Shown here one piece after another: positions 16,529 to 26,012 of a stretch of DNA of 64,000 nucleotides. The notes under the pieces are model-generated. The model had not been told where the DNA came from, made no database searches, and saw only the letters and a list, made by a program, of their open reading frames with translations. The position numbers and the translations under genes are program-made. This DNA is from Paenibacillus sp. FSL K6-1330 (GTDB lineage: Bacteria > Bacillota > Bacilli > Paenibacillales > Paenibacillaceae), in assembly GCF_037976825.1 (NCBI RefSeq), contig NZ_CP150269.1, forward strand, positions 3,857,501 to 3,921,500, written 5' to 3'. Positions within the stretch are counted from its first letter, which is position 1; the number at the start of each line of letters is the position of its first letter.

Positions 16529-17701
16529 ATGAAGAGTATATGGAAAGTTTACGTTCTAGCCTTGATCAGCTTTTTAGTTGGAACATCCAATTACATCATT
16601 TCCGGTATATTGGACCGGATCGCAGAGACGTTGGGAACAAGCGTCGCGACAGCAGGCCAGCTCATTACGGTCTATTCCCTTGCCTATGCGGTCGGCACGC
16701 CTATTTTGATGGCGATGACGGCCAAAATGGACCGGCGTAAGCTCCTCCTTTATTCGCTTGGCCTCTTTATTGCCGCAAATCTACTTACATTTATATTGTC
16801 CGGCTTCGGTCTCTTCATTACCGCCAGAATTATTACGGCGTTAGGCGCCGGGGTGGTCACCGTTAACGCGCTCAGCATTGCCGCCAAAATCGCTCCGCCA
16901 GGCAAGCAGGCCAGCGCCATCGCCAACGTCACCATGGGCATCACCGCTTCGCTCATCATCGGCGTCCCGCTCGGCAGAATGGTAGCCTCGGCTTTTGGCT
17001 GGAAAGCGGTATTTCTGGCCATCGCAATTGTCGGGGTCATCGCCATGTTTGTCATTGCTGCGGTTTTTCCACGGATGCAGGGCGACAAGCCCGTCCCTTT
17101 GATCAAACAATTTGCTTTGTTAAAAAAACCTCAGGTTTTGGTTGCTCTAGCGATTACTTTTTTCTGGTTGGGAGGATATTCCCTCGCCTACACTTACATA
17201 TCCCCTTTTCTGCTAGAGGTGACTCTTTTAAATGATTCTTTGATTAGCGCAGCTCTGTTCGTGTTCGGCGTTGCCAGTTTGATTGGCTCGAAAGTCGGCG
17301 GCTACACCGCGGATAAAAGGGGCATCAAATACACGCTCGTTTCAGGGATGGTGCTTCACGTCATTTCATTGATTTTGCTATCCTTAGTCGGACAGTCGGT
17401 CATTGCCGTATTCGCCATTTTGATCCTCTGGTCTTTTGCTGCCTGGTCATCCGCTCCGGCGCAGCAATTTAACCTGGTTTCGCTTGTTCCTGAATCCTCG
17501 GGCGTCATGCTGAGCTTGAACAGTTCCATGATGCAGCTTGCCATGGCTGTCGGCGCAGGAATCGGCGGGCTGATCGTTAACCGTGTTTCTTTGGCATCCA
17601 TTACCTGGTTCGCGGCACTCGGCGTAGTCATCGCCATCATTGCCGCGTTTGTATTGTCCAGCATGGCATCACGGCATTCGGCGGAGCAGTCAGCGGATTA
17701 A
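16529..17701 (+). CDS. MFS drug/sugar efflux transporter (AraJ/YdhP-like)
   Basis: 390 residues with about 12 hydrophobic helices and the 12-TM drug:H+ antiporter-1 pattern. The motif between helices 2 and 3 appears as MTAKMDRRKLLLYSLGLFIA, and GVPLGRMVASAFGWKAVF is typical of helix 5 (motif C-like region). It acts as a proton-coupled exporter in the cytoplasmic membrane. The start is fixed by CAGGAGAG before the ATG at 16529. It stands alone on the plus strand after the broken gene; the TetR operator is about 470 bp upstream, so control by that TetR is possible but not shown. Substrate unknown. Confidence 0.88.
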   Translation: MKSIWKVYVLALISFLVGTSNYIISGILDRIAETLGTSVATAGQLITVYSLAYAVGTPILMAMTAKMDRRKLLLYSLGLFIAANLLTFILSGFGLFITARIITALGAGVVTVNALSIAAKIAPPGKQASAIANVTMGITASLIIGVPLGRMVASAFGWKAVFLAIAIVGVIAMFVIAAVFPRMQGDKPVPLIKQFALLKKPQVLVALAITFFWLGGYSLAYTYISPFLLEVTLLNDSLISAALFVFGVASLIGSKVGGYTADKRGIKYTLVSGMVLHVISLILLSLVGQSVIAVFAILILWSFAAWSSAPAQQFNLVSLVPESSGVMLSLNSSMMQLAMAVGAGIGGLIVNRVSLASITWFAALGVVIAIIAAFVLSSMASRHSAEQSAD

Positions 17702-17773
17702 GGGTATGCTAAACATGGAATATTTGTTAAAGGACTCTACTCACTAAGTTGATCTCTCGGATCTTATTCATTC

Positions 17774-18277
17774 TTAACAAAAAAGGAGACTGCAAATGAA
17801 CTGCACCCCAATTGTTGGACCAACAATGCGGTGTGGTTTCTTGTTGTTTAGGAAAATGGGCCGAGGTCTCGATGGAAGATAAAAAATCGTTTGAATCCAG
17901 CGCTTCAGCCATCTTTTTCGAACCTCATTCAGCGCGATGGCGATAATGATTGGCGCGGGAAAACCGAAGATCAGATTCAGAATACTTAAGGAGAGGGTAT
18001 TCCAGATGATCTGCAGCGTAGCGTCGGACTGAAATAAAATCTTGAAATACTTGAGTCCCACCCAAGGGCTAGACAAAATGCCATCGCGGAAATTGTAATC
18101 CTTGAAAGCGATCACAAGCCCGCCCATAGGAAAATACCGGAATATCACGTAATACAGGATCCCCGGTACGAGCATGAGGAACAACGGAATATTCTGCCGA
18201 AACCTCTTGGTCTCGTAAAAGGCTTGTTTGGCCATCGGCACACTGTCCGTTTCGGCGGTCGCAGGTGTTGTTGGCAT
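17774..18277 (-). pseudogene. LplB-like sugar ABC permease, truncated at its 3' end
   Basis: The first 135 codons encode the N-terminal part of a carbohydrate permease: IPLFLMLVPGILYYVIFRYF, MGGLVIAFKDYNFRDGI, PWVGLKYFKILF and the segment APIIIAIALNEVRKRWLKRW, ending IQTIFYLP. In intact relatives, including the one at 28591, this is followed by about 170 more residues with the EAA loop. Here the reading frame runs instead into non-homologous sequence from an IS end (see 17797) and stops. The product could not form a channel. Confidence 0.8.
17797..17872. mobile_element. IS3-like element end, remnant
   Basis: TGAACTGCACCCCAATTGTT begins at 17797 and is followed by GGACCAACAA. This TGxxCTGCACCCCAA pattern is typical of terminal sequences in IS3-family (IS150-type) elements. 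No transposase remains here. The sequence stops exactly where the permease at 18277 loses homology. Confidence 0.5.
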
Positions 18278-18400
18278 GTTCTAACCTTCTTTCTTGGTTA
18301 ATTGCTTTTCGATGATGTTTATACTGTATCGCAGTCCCTCCGGTGCATACCTTAAGAATCTCTAGGTTTTTCTATAGATTTTTTTGTTTTTCGCGTACAG

Positions 18401-18437
18401 AAAAAAAAAGGACGCGTATTCGCTCGCGTCCTTTTTT
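18401..18437 (-). terminator. Terminator after the GH43 gene
   Basis: GGACGCG / CGCGTCC stem with a run of A on the left (T's on the minus strand) and TTTTTT on the right. A strong, possibly bidirectional terminator. Confidence 0.85.
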
Positions 18438-18503
18438 GGCGCTTCCCTTTCCCGTTTGCGTTAGCTTTTCATTTAAATGCCAGAGCTTAATGCTTCCTTC
18501 AAA

Positions 18504-21500
18504 TTATTGCCGGGACAACAAGAAGCGTGCGTCCCTAAGTAAATAGTTTGCCGCATCGTTCGATATGTGTTTTCCGTCTTGCGCCCGCACCTCGTTAACA
18601 AAACTGTTCAAATTGCCATTCTCCAGTTTTTTCTGCAGGCTATTGGCAATTCCGGCATTATCGATCTCCTTGCTCTCGGCAAAACGCGTCACTAATGCCT
18701 TTAGCGAATGGATATTTGCTACGGTATAGAACACAACGGTTTTATTGCCTGAGTTGCCGGCTAGATCAACTGAAGACACCACAAGCTCATGCCTTCCTAG
18801 CGGCAATGAAAAGAGTGGGATCGTGGTGCCGATCGGATAGGAATACGTATCCAGCGTCACCGTCGTCTTGCTGTTGTCGACCCCTGATGCCGTATCCAGC
18901 GTAGTCACTAAAGGGGTCAAATCCTCGCTATCTTCATAGGTGCCGCCATCTCCAGGAATGACAACTTCTATAGTCGGGTCTTTCGTATCCAGCTTAAAGC
19001 TGACGGCTTTCGCCATCTCCTCATTCCCTGCTGGATCAACCGAACGATAGGTAACTGTGTAAGTGCCGTCTTGGCTGAATGTGATTGGTGCCGTATAGGT
19101 TTGCCAAGTTGTCCCGCCGTCCAGACTGTAGTCGGTTTTTGCAACGCTATCCCGTGGAGCTTTTGCTGACAAACTTACCGTTACCGGATGCGTATACCAG
19201 CCATTTTGGCCATTCGGAACTTCTGGCGAAAGAGTCGCGGATGTGATCGGCGCAGTTTTCGATCCTCCCGTAACCATGACTTTGAAATCGTCGAAGTCGA
19301 TTGAAGCGTTAGCGTAACCGTCGATGCCGAACAGCTGGCCGGTCAACTTACTGCCGCCTGTATGGCGGAAGAGGAAGTCAGTAGCCGCCGGAACAGGATC
19401 ATCGTTAATATAAACGGTATAAGTCTTGGCGTCCCAGTTTGCCACCATTTTAATTTTGTACCATGTATTGTATGAAGTGTTCTTGACCGGCTTCTTGGAC
19501 CCCCCATTCTGTACGATGATTTTACCCGTATCGAAAGCTGTGACCATGGAATAATTGCCGGTGCCGCTGTCATTTCTCACCATGGCACCATTGGCGTACT
19601 GAAAGCTGCTGTTTAATCTGGCACAATATTCGATGACGATGCGCTGATCCGCTTCTGCCTTGACCTCGCCTGCAAACGGCAGGAACAAATTTGCCTTGCC
19701 CGCAACAGCGGTTGTGGTCAGTCGAAGGAACTTATTCCCGTCCTCTTCTTGCACAGTGGCAGTAGCGCCATTGGTTAGAGCTTCGATGGTAATGCCGTAA
19801 GGGTACTTGCCCGTCTCATCGCCGGAGAAATCCCGGTAGGCGTTATAGGTCACGCCATCCTCGGTAAGGTTAAGTGAGCCAAGCAGGGCTACTTCCGCTT
19901 CAGCAAGGCGATCCAGCGCCTCCTCAAACTGCTCTTCACGCAGATCAGGGTCTACAGACATCTCTTCCGCATGATCCAGCTCAGCCAAGAGAGCATTATA
20001 CGCATCTTGACTATAGGTTCCCAAGCCTTCGCCCAGCGGATAAGAGAAACCGACTATCCTGCTGCGCATGTTATCTACAATCTCATCAAGACCCCATCCA
20101 GGGATCACTTCTACGGAAACGGCAGCAGGAATCTTCTCGCCATTCAGTGTTAATATGACAGGTACCTGAATCGTGCCAAGTGAGTTGAAGTGTATTCCTT
20201 CCAGCTTCCAGCTGACCTCGGCGATGCTTATCTCACCCTTGTAATTGACGTCAATAACGCCGGGCAGCCTCGGTGTCACTCCGGAGGGAGTTTTTACTTG
20301 AGAAATAATCTGAGGAACCTGAGACGGATCGGGTGTTACCGTTAAGTTGAATTTTGCTTCCTTGCCGCCGTATACGGCTGTAATCACCGTATCCCCCGGC
20401 CCAGTGTCATATACCTGACCGGTGACCGTAACCTTGGCCACGTCTGGTTTGCTGCTGAAGTACGTGGCGTCAGCCGACACATCCTGGACTTCATAGGTGT
20501 TGTAGCGAGCTGTTAACTGCAGTTCCCCTGTCAGCCCGCTGGTCAGGATGTTGTTCAATCCGCTGATGGCAATGGACTGCACAGACTTAGGTTCAGCGGC
20601 AACGGTAACCGTGGCTGTGGCCGTCTTTCCGTTATATGTCGCGGTGATCGTGGCGCTGCCTGTCTTGAGTCCTTTGACCCCCATCCCATCAATATCAGCG
20701 ACCTCTTTGTTGGAAGAACTGAAGGAAACTCCGCTGTCCACAGGGGAATAGGTAGTGCCTGTTACCGTATACACGGGCAAACTGCGGCTTTCACCTAACC
20801 CCAGCGTGTACCCCGGAGAATCGAATAGAATTTCCGACGCAACATCAAGCTTGAATATATCCATGCTGTCAATTTCGGCAAGGTTGGCACCCGTCGAGAA
20901 ACGGATGGTATTGTTGCCTTGTTTAAGATAGACTTTCACCGTGGAGGCTCCCCAACGATTCCAGCCGGAATAGACGATGTTCAAACGGGCGCCGGAACTG
21001 CCGTTAACCGACAAGATATGTGAAGCATCCACCCCATTCGATGAGCCGTTGGCATTGCGCACAGACAGCACATAAAATCCCGCCTCTGGCACGTTGACTG
21101 TAAACTGGGCATAATCATTGGCGTTCTTGATATTGGCGATCTTCTTCCCGTCGGAAGCGGTACCTTCCCACCAAACGCCGGGGCCGGTTCCGCCGCTGGG
21201 ATCTTTCACCAACAGGGCTGCTTCCGCCTCATAGCGCTGACGTGCCGGCTCCCCTGAAGGCTTGGCAATCGGTTTGTTTGGATCGACGGGCTCTCCCAGG
21301 TTTGGCGTTCCGTCTGCGTTCCAGATGAATTTCTGCGCTCGGACATTGCGGGTCCACCCTGATCCTGGCCAGCGGGCGGAATGGTAGATAATCCAGTCCT
21401 CACTGCCGTCGGGAGAAGTGGTGAGACTGTGGTGACCCGGGCCATAAACGCCGTTGGCGCTGGAGAAAATCGGATTGTCCTGTTTTACCCAGGAGCTGGG

Positions 21501-22355
21501 GTTCATCAAATCATCGCCAATCTTGGCCGTGATCAGTCCGAGGCAGTAACTGTCTGTCCAGCTTCCGTTTGCGGAATAGACCAAGTTGATGGTGTTACCG
21601 CGTATATTGACTTGGGGACCTTCGTTGATCCTGCCCGGGGACGTTTCCCAATCATGGTCAGGCGTCGAAATCAATACCCGCTGCGAGCTGATGGTCCGTG
21701 GATCGCTCATTTCCGCTATATATAGATTTTGGAAACTCCCATCCGTTTCCTCCCATCCGGACCAGATGAAATAGTGTTTCTCATTTACAGTCAGGACAGT
21801 GCCGTCGATCGCCCAGCGGTCCGTGGAATCGGTTATTTTCCCTTTGAACTCCCAGGTTCCGCTCATCGGACTCTCACTGGCGTTCTCCAGCACATACATG
21901 CGGTGGTTTGCGTTGGTTCCGTTGTCAGCCGCGAAGTAAATATACCATTTGTATTTGCCATCGATATCTTTGAGATAGTGCATTTCGGGTGCCCAAACAT
22001 TGGAACTGTACATTGTACCCTTAACCGGTGTCCAGGCTAGGCTCCTCTCGCCCGCTTCAATGCCGGTGATGGTCATCGATCTGCGGATCATGATGCCGCT
22101 GGCGTTGACAAAGACGTTGTAATAATAGCCGTCCGTATGCTTGTAAACCCAAGGGTCGGCCCCTGTCTGCATGATAACATTGTAGAAATCAGACACATCC
22201 TTTCCCTCCTGCCGGGATGCCAAATCCGCCCTATCTGGCGTTTGCTCTGCCGCCATAGCCGCTCCGCTCCATTGCGGCAGCATCAGCAGCACCGCGAGAC
22301 AAAGCAGCAGGTACCTGAATCTTTTCCTATCCCATAAAACCGCTTTCAACTTCAT
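18504..22355 (-). CDS. Secreted multidomain GH43 glycosidase with CBM6, Ig-like and FIMAH-like domains
   Basis: 1283 residues from the ATG at 22355, chosen because AGGGGG precedes it; an in-frame ATG at 22394 lacks a good site. A signal peptide (LLLCLAVLLMLPQWSGAAMA) is followed by a GH43 five-blade propeller. Its catalytic triad is visible: Asp67 in TGADPWV, Asp184 in WAIDGTV and Glu245 in INEGPQV. Then come a CBM6 (RYEAEAAL onward), two BIG2-type Ig domains (about 520-680), further Ig-like and FIVAR-like segments, a laminin-G-like region, an OmpL47-type domain (TDYSLDGGTTWQTYTAP) and a C-terminal helical FIMAH-like domain. It is likely an extracellular arabinan- or xylan-cleaving enzyme. 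It lies downstream of the sensor kinase of the same cluster. Confidence 0.9.
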   Translation of the reverse strand: MKLKAVLWDRKRFRYLLLCLAVLLMLPQWSGAAMAAEQTPDRADLASRQEGKDVSDFYNVIMQTGADPWVYKHTDGYYYNVFVNASGIMIRRSMTITGIEAGERSLAWTPVKGTMYSSNVWAPEMHYLKDIDGKYKWYIYFAADNGTNANHRMYVLENASESPMSGTWEFKGKITDSTDRWAIDGTVLTVNEKHYFIWSGWEETDGSFQNLYIAEMSDPRTISSQRVLISTPDHDWETSPGRINEGPQVNIRGNTINLVYSANGSWTDSYCLGLITAKIGDDLMNPSSWVKQDNPIFSSANGVYGPGHHSLTTSPDGSEDWIIYHSARWPGSGWTRNVRAQKFIWNADGTPNLGEPVDPNKPIAKPSGEPARQRYEAEAALLVKDPSGGTGPGVWWEGTASDGKKIANIKNANDYAQFTVNVPEAGFYVLSVRNANGSSNGVDASHILSVNGSSGARLNIVYSGWNRWGASTVKVYLKQGNNTIRFSTGANLAEIDSMDIFKLDVASEILFDSPGYTLGLGESRSLPVYTVTGTTYSPVDSGVSFSSSNKEVADIDGMGVKGLKTGSATITATYNGKTATATVTVAAEPKSVQSIAISGLNNILTSGLTGELQLTARYNTYEVQDVSADATYFSSKPDVAKVTVTGQVYDTGPGDTVITAVYGGKEAKFNLTVTPDPSQVPQIISQVKTPSGVTPRLPGVIDVNYKGEISIAEVSWKLEGIHFNSLGTIQVPVILTLNGEKIPAAVSVEVIPGWGLDEIVDNMRSRIVGFSYPLGEGLGTYSQDAYNALLAELDHAEEMSVDPDLREEQFEEALDRLAEAEVALLGSLNLTEDGVTYNAYRDFSGDETGKYPYGITIEALTNGATATVQEEDGNKFLRLTTTAVAGKANLFLPFAGEVKAEADQRIVIEYCARLNSSFQYANGAMVRNDSGTGNYSMVTAFDTGKIIVQNGGSKKPVKNTSYNTWYKIKMVANWDAKTYTVYINDDPVPAATDFLFRHTGGSKLTGQLFGIDGYANASIDFDDFKVMVTGGSKTAPITSATLSPEVPNGQNGWYTHPVTVSLSAKAPRDSVAKTDYSLDGGTTWQTYTAPITFSQDGTYTVTYRSVDPAGNEEMAKAVSFKLDTKDPTIEVVIPGDGGTYEDSEDLTPLVTTLDTASGVDNSKTTVTLDTYSYPIGTTIPLFSLPLGRHELVVSSVDLAGNSGNKTVVFYTVANIHSLKALVTRFAESKEIDNAGIANSLQKKLENGNLNSFVNEVRAQDGKHISNDAANYLLRDARFLLSRQ

Positions 22356-22524
22356 CCATCCCCCTGTCATTGATTTTTTCAGCCATGTCCTCATTCTACT
22401 TTCAGAGAAAATTTATAAAATGTACTATCTTAAATTGTTTTGGTAACCGTTTTAGAAAAAGTGTCTTGACCTTCGGATTATACTTAACCCTCTCAACGTC
22501 TGATTGATATTGCCGGGAATTCGA

Positions 22525-22564
22525 AGAAAAAAAGGACACAATCCCCAATTAAGGTATGTGTCCT
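22525..22564 (-). terminator. Terminator after the YesM-like kinase gene
   Basis: AGGACACA / TGTGTCCT stem followed on the minus strand by a T-run. It separates the kinase gene from the GH43 gene, which therefore probably has its own promoter in 22356-22524. Confidence 0.8.
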
Positions 22565-22613
22565 GAAGAAAAACATTACATTGTAGGTAGTGTGTTAACG
22601 TATCGACATAACC

Positions 22614-24443
22614 TTACTCTTCCGAAGGTTTGCTGTTGTTTAACAGCTTTGGAATCCTCACGGTCACTGTCGTCCCATGGCCGAGCTGGCTTTCTATGGC
22701 GATCCCGTAACCCTCTCCGAACAATAGCCGGAGCCTGTTATGGATATTGGATAGTCCAATGCTTGTAGCAGGTTGGCCATCTGGTGCAGGTTCAGGGGAT
22801 GCCATGCTCAGCTTAGCCTGAAGGGAAGCCAATTGCTCCGGCTCCATGCCCTTCCCGGTATCCGTGATCTGGAAGCACACGTCCCCATGCGCATCTATGC
22901 TCCCGGTTACTTGAAGCCGGCCCCCTTGATCCATCCGTTCCAGCCCATGATAGACCGCATTCTCCACAATGGGTTGGAGAATCATCTTGGGGGTTTGCAT
23001 CTCCAGGAGTCCCTCGTCCACATCGATGTCAATGATAAATTTATTCTCGTACCGGATGGCGATAATGTTCATATAAGCCTGAATACTGTCCAGTTCATCC
23101 CTTATCCACACAAGATTATCTTTTTTTATACTGTACCGGAATATTTTGGACATGCAAGATGCAATTTGCGCGATCTCCCTGCTTCCGTATTCCAATCCGA
23201 TGCTGCTGATGCAATTGAGCGTATTATAGAGAAAATGGGGGTTGATCTGGCTTTGCAGGGCAGAAAACTCCGCCTGCTTCTGACTCAGCTCAGATTCGTA
23301 TAATCTGGCTTGGGTATTGATCATATCTCTTGCCATCTCTTCCCTTTCATTGATTACCCGGTTAATGTCGCAGGCCAGCATGCCTACTTCATTGGTAGAC
23401 CGGACTTTAATGCGGAAGCTCATGTCCCGGCTCCCCACTCTCTTCATATCCAGAACAAGTCCCATCACCGGACGCATCAGATTGTTCATAAAGAAACTGC
23501 CCATGATAAGCATGCTTAGAATCATCCCAATCCCCACGATAATGCTGACTTTCCGTATAGGGTTCATGTCTGCAGTAAGCTCTTGCACTGGAATCATACT
23601 CACAACCCGCCACCCGTCTGCCTGCTCCAAATCCTTAACCTGGACAAGAATATCTTCCCCATCGATAGTTGTTTTGACCCCGTTAAGCAGGATGCCCTTA
23701 TCCATAGACAGAACTTCCCTGAATAACGCACCTCGGGCATTGGAATTGGTGGAAGCAATCACCTCATCCCGGCTATTCAGAATGTACAAGGTAGAGTTGG
23801 GCGTTAATTCCGTATTTTCTACAAGCCCCTGCATTTTGTCCATATTGACCAAAACGGTACAGTAACCCGTTATTTGGGAGAAATAGATTCCCCCGATGGC
23901 CTCCACAATCGGCGCTATATAAAAGAACTGTTCCGTTCCTGTTCTGTCGTCTTTTAGAATCGAGGTGAACATCCCCTTGTCCCGCAGCGAAGGATCTTCC
24001 TTATACTTCTGGATAAAGGTATCGTAACGATTGAGAAAAAAAATATCTCCGCTTGCTGATGCCAAACTGTAAAGCCGTCTTCCCCGAATATCATTAATTA
24101 CAATTCCGTCCACGTACGAATTAAAGGATCTCATATATTCCATGAGATCCAATGCATTTGGACCGCTATTAAACGCCCTTTTGTAATCATCATCCACTAC
24201 AGAAAATTCCTGAACCCGTCTGCTATTGACCGCAATGCTGGTGCTGACCCTGATATCACTAAATGCAGAATCAATTTTGCGGCGTGTTTGTTCTATCATC
24301 TGGTTACTGTAATGGGCGGCTCTCTTCTGGGTTAAATTAGAGAAACTATAATAATAATAAAATTCCATGAAAGTAAAAATGATGATTGAGAAAAAAAAGA
24401 TAAGCCATATCTGATGCTTCAATTTCAGTTTACTGATCTTCAT
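22614..24443 (-). CDS. Sensor histidine kinase, YesM-like
   Basis: 609 residues. A first membrane helix (IWLIFFFSIIIFTFMEFYYY) is followed by a large extracellular sensor domain of the double-Cache type, a second helix (IIVGIGMILSMLIMGSFFMN) and HAMP. The His_kinase domain has INPHFLYNTLNCISSIG (phosphorylated His near residue 400). The ATPase domain has N-box and G-box motifs (PIVENAVYHGLE, DTGKGMEPEQL, GIGLSNIHNRL with Thr/Ser variation). It senses an extracellular sugar signal, probably through the adjacent binding protein. The start is 20 bp after the response regulator stop, in the same operon. Confidence 0.93.
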   Translation of the reverse strand: MKISKLKLKHQIWLIFFFSIIIFTFMEFYYYYSFSNLTQKRAAHYSNQMIEQTRRKIDSAFSDIRVSTSIAVNSRRVQEFSVVDDDYKRAFNSGPNALDLMEYMRSFNSYVDGIVINDIRGRRLYSLASASGDIFFLNRYDTFIQKYKEDPSLRDKGMFTSILKDDRTGTEQFFYIAPIVEAIGGIYFSQITGYCTVLVNMDKMQGLVENTELTPNSTLYILNSRDEVIASTNSNARGALFREVLSMDKGILLNGVKTTIDGEDILVQVKDLEQADGWRVVSMIPVQELTADMNPIRKVSIIVGIGMILSMLIMGSFFMNNLMRPVMGLVLDMKRVGSRDMSFRIKVRSTNEVGMLACDINRVINEREEMARDMINTQARLYESELSQKQAEFSALQSQINPHFLYNTLNCISSIGLEYGSREIAQIASCMSKIFRYSIKKDNLVWIRDELDSIQAYMNIIAIRYENKFIIDIDVDEGLLEMQTPKMILQPIVENAVYHGLERMDQGGRLQVTGSIDAHGDVCFQITDTGKGMEPEQLASLQAKLSMASPEPAPDGQPATSIGLSNIHNRLRLLFGEGYGIAIESQLGHGTTVTVRIPKLLNNSKPSEE

Positions 24444-24463
24444 GGCCCGCCGCTCCGTTCATA

Positions 24464-25906
24464 TCAACTTTTTCTGAATTTGGTGGGGGTCATCCCGCAA
24501 TGCTTCTTGAACACTTTATTGAAATAATAATAATCGACATACCCGGCCTTAATGGCCACTTCTTCAATGGATAGATCCGTCCGCTTCAGGAGCTCACGGG
24601 CTTTCTTGATCCTCAGCTCCGACACATATTCAGAGAAGGTTTTGCCCAGGTTTTTTCTGAATAATTGACAGCAATACACCTGGTTAATGAAAAATTGGGC
24701 AGATAAATCCTTCAAATACAATTTCTGCTCAAAATGATGGTTGATATAATTGATCATCCTGTTGAAGCAGGACTGGATGTCCCCTTCCTGCAAAGAGCGG
24801 CTGTTTCCTATCCTGATGGAGTCGAGAACCTCATGTAAAAAGCTGCATAGCGACTCAAAGTGTTCAAATCGTTCCTTGATCTCGGAATAATTCAGGAATT
24901 CCAGTTCCATATCCTTCAATTCCTCAGAATATGCTTTTATAAGGATCCCGACGGCTTGATTCCACAGGTAGACAACCTCAGACATGCCCAGATGATGATC
25001 CCTGAAATATGCCTGCAGCCCTTTAATGTACGCTTCCACATCGTCAAATTGATTTCCTTGAAGGATGTGGTGGATTTCATCGATACATGGCTTCACCAGA
25101 TGAAGCTTCGGCTCGTAGTGAACGACGCCCCCAGCTTCTTCAAGAAAAACCTGGGAAGCGGACAGGTCTGCTTCTTTAATCAGCTTGCTCATGTGCTTTA
25201 GTTGATTAGAGATGCTGCTGACGCCCATAACATGGATACCTGTCTTATTCAGAACCCGCTTATCCGAATGTCCTTCCAGACAAGCCCTATGCTCCGTCAT
25301 CAGGACAACTAGCATTTTTCGGGCTCCAGCTTCAACTTCCACAACATGAACAGGCTTTCCCTCCAAGGAAAGCAGGTTCCTAATATTTTTATGTTCTCCC
25401 TCGAAATAGATGGTCAACACCTGATAATAGTACACAGCTGCATCATCGGGAAGCGGTAGGAAGCTCTTTATCTCGTCCTCTTTCGCCGAGGTCATTGCAT
25501 CCAGAAGGAGTTGGTTGCGTGCTGTGCTTCTTCGGGAGAAGTGCATGGCCAGCTTCGCGATGAAGGGGTCAGCCTTATCGATATCCAGAGGCTTCAGGAA
25601 ATAATCCAGCGCGCCGTAGCGCAGCGCTTCCTGGGCGTATTCAAATTCCGCATATCCGCTTACGATGACAAACTCAATGTCCAGCCCTTCTACTTTAGCC
25701 CTCCTCATCAGATCCAGTCCGGATAACTCAGGCATACGGATGTCCGTAAATACCAAATCGGGTTTATCCGCTTTTATGGCATCCCATGCTTTGTAAGCGC
25801 TTTTAAATTGTCCGATAATTTCAAATCCATATTTATCCCAATCGAAGGCGTTGCGGATTCCTTTAATTGCCCACGGCTCATCATCTACAATCATGACCTT
25901 GTACAT
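24464..25906 (-). CDS. AraC-type response regulator, YesN-like
   Basis: 480 residues from the ATG at 25906, which follows TCAGGAGG; the frame is open to 25948. The N-terminal receiver has the acidic pair DDE at 8-10 and the phospho-acceptor Asp55 in VFTDIRMPELSG, with Lys in YFLKPLD. After a long helical linker, the C-terminal AraC DNA-binding domain has two helix-turn-helix units (LYLKDLSAQFFINQVYCCQL and LSIEEVAIKAGYVDYYYFNK). It partners with the kinase at 22614 and should activate the permease/binding-protein operon and perhaps the GH43 gene. Confidence 0.93.
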   Translation of the reverse strand: MYKVMIVDDEPWAIKGIRNAFDWDKYGFEIIGQFKSAYKAWDAIKADKPDLVFTDIRMPELSGLDLMRRAKVEGLDIEFVIVSGYAEFEYAQEALRYGALDYFLKPLDIDKADPFIAKLAMHFSRRSTARNQLLLDAMTSAKEDEIKSFLPLPDDAAVYYYQVLTIYFEGEHKNIRNLLSLEGKPVHVVEVEAGARKMLVVLMTEHRACLEGHSDKRVLNKTGIHVMGVSSISNQLKHMSKLIKEADLSASQVFLEEAGGVVHYEPKLHLVKPCIDEIHHILQGNQFDDVEAYIKGLQAYFRDHHLGMSEVVYLWNQAVGILIKAYSEELKDMELEFLNYSEIKERFEHFESLCSFLHEVLDSIRIGNSRSLQEGDIQSCFNRMINYINHHFEQKLYLKDLSAQFFINQVYCCQLFRKNLGKTFSEYVSELRIKKARELLKRTDLSIEEVAIKAGYVDYYYFNKVFKKHCGMTPTKFRKS

Positions 25907-25968
25907 GGGTATCCTCCTGAACATATGGATTTGCCCGAATAATAGCAAAATTATTCGGGAACAGCAAC

Positions 25969-26002
25969 GAAAAAAGGATAAACCACAGACTGGTTTATCC
26001 TT
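25969..26002 (-). terminator. Terminator after the binding-protein gene
   Basis: AAGGATAAACCA / TGGTTTATCCTT, a perfect 12-bp stem with T's following on the minus strand. A second hairpin (CCGAATAAT / ATTATTCGG, 25935-25957) lies next to it, upstream of the response regulator. Confidence 0.85.
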
Positions 26003-26012
26003 ATGCCATGGA

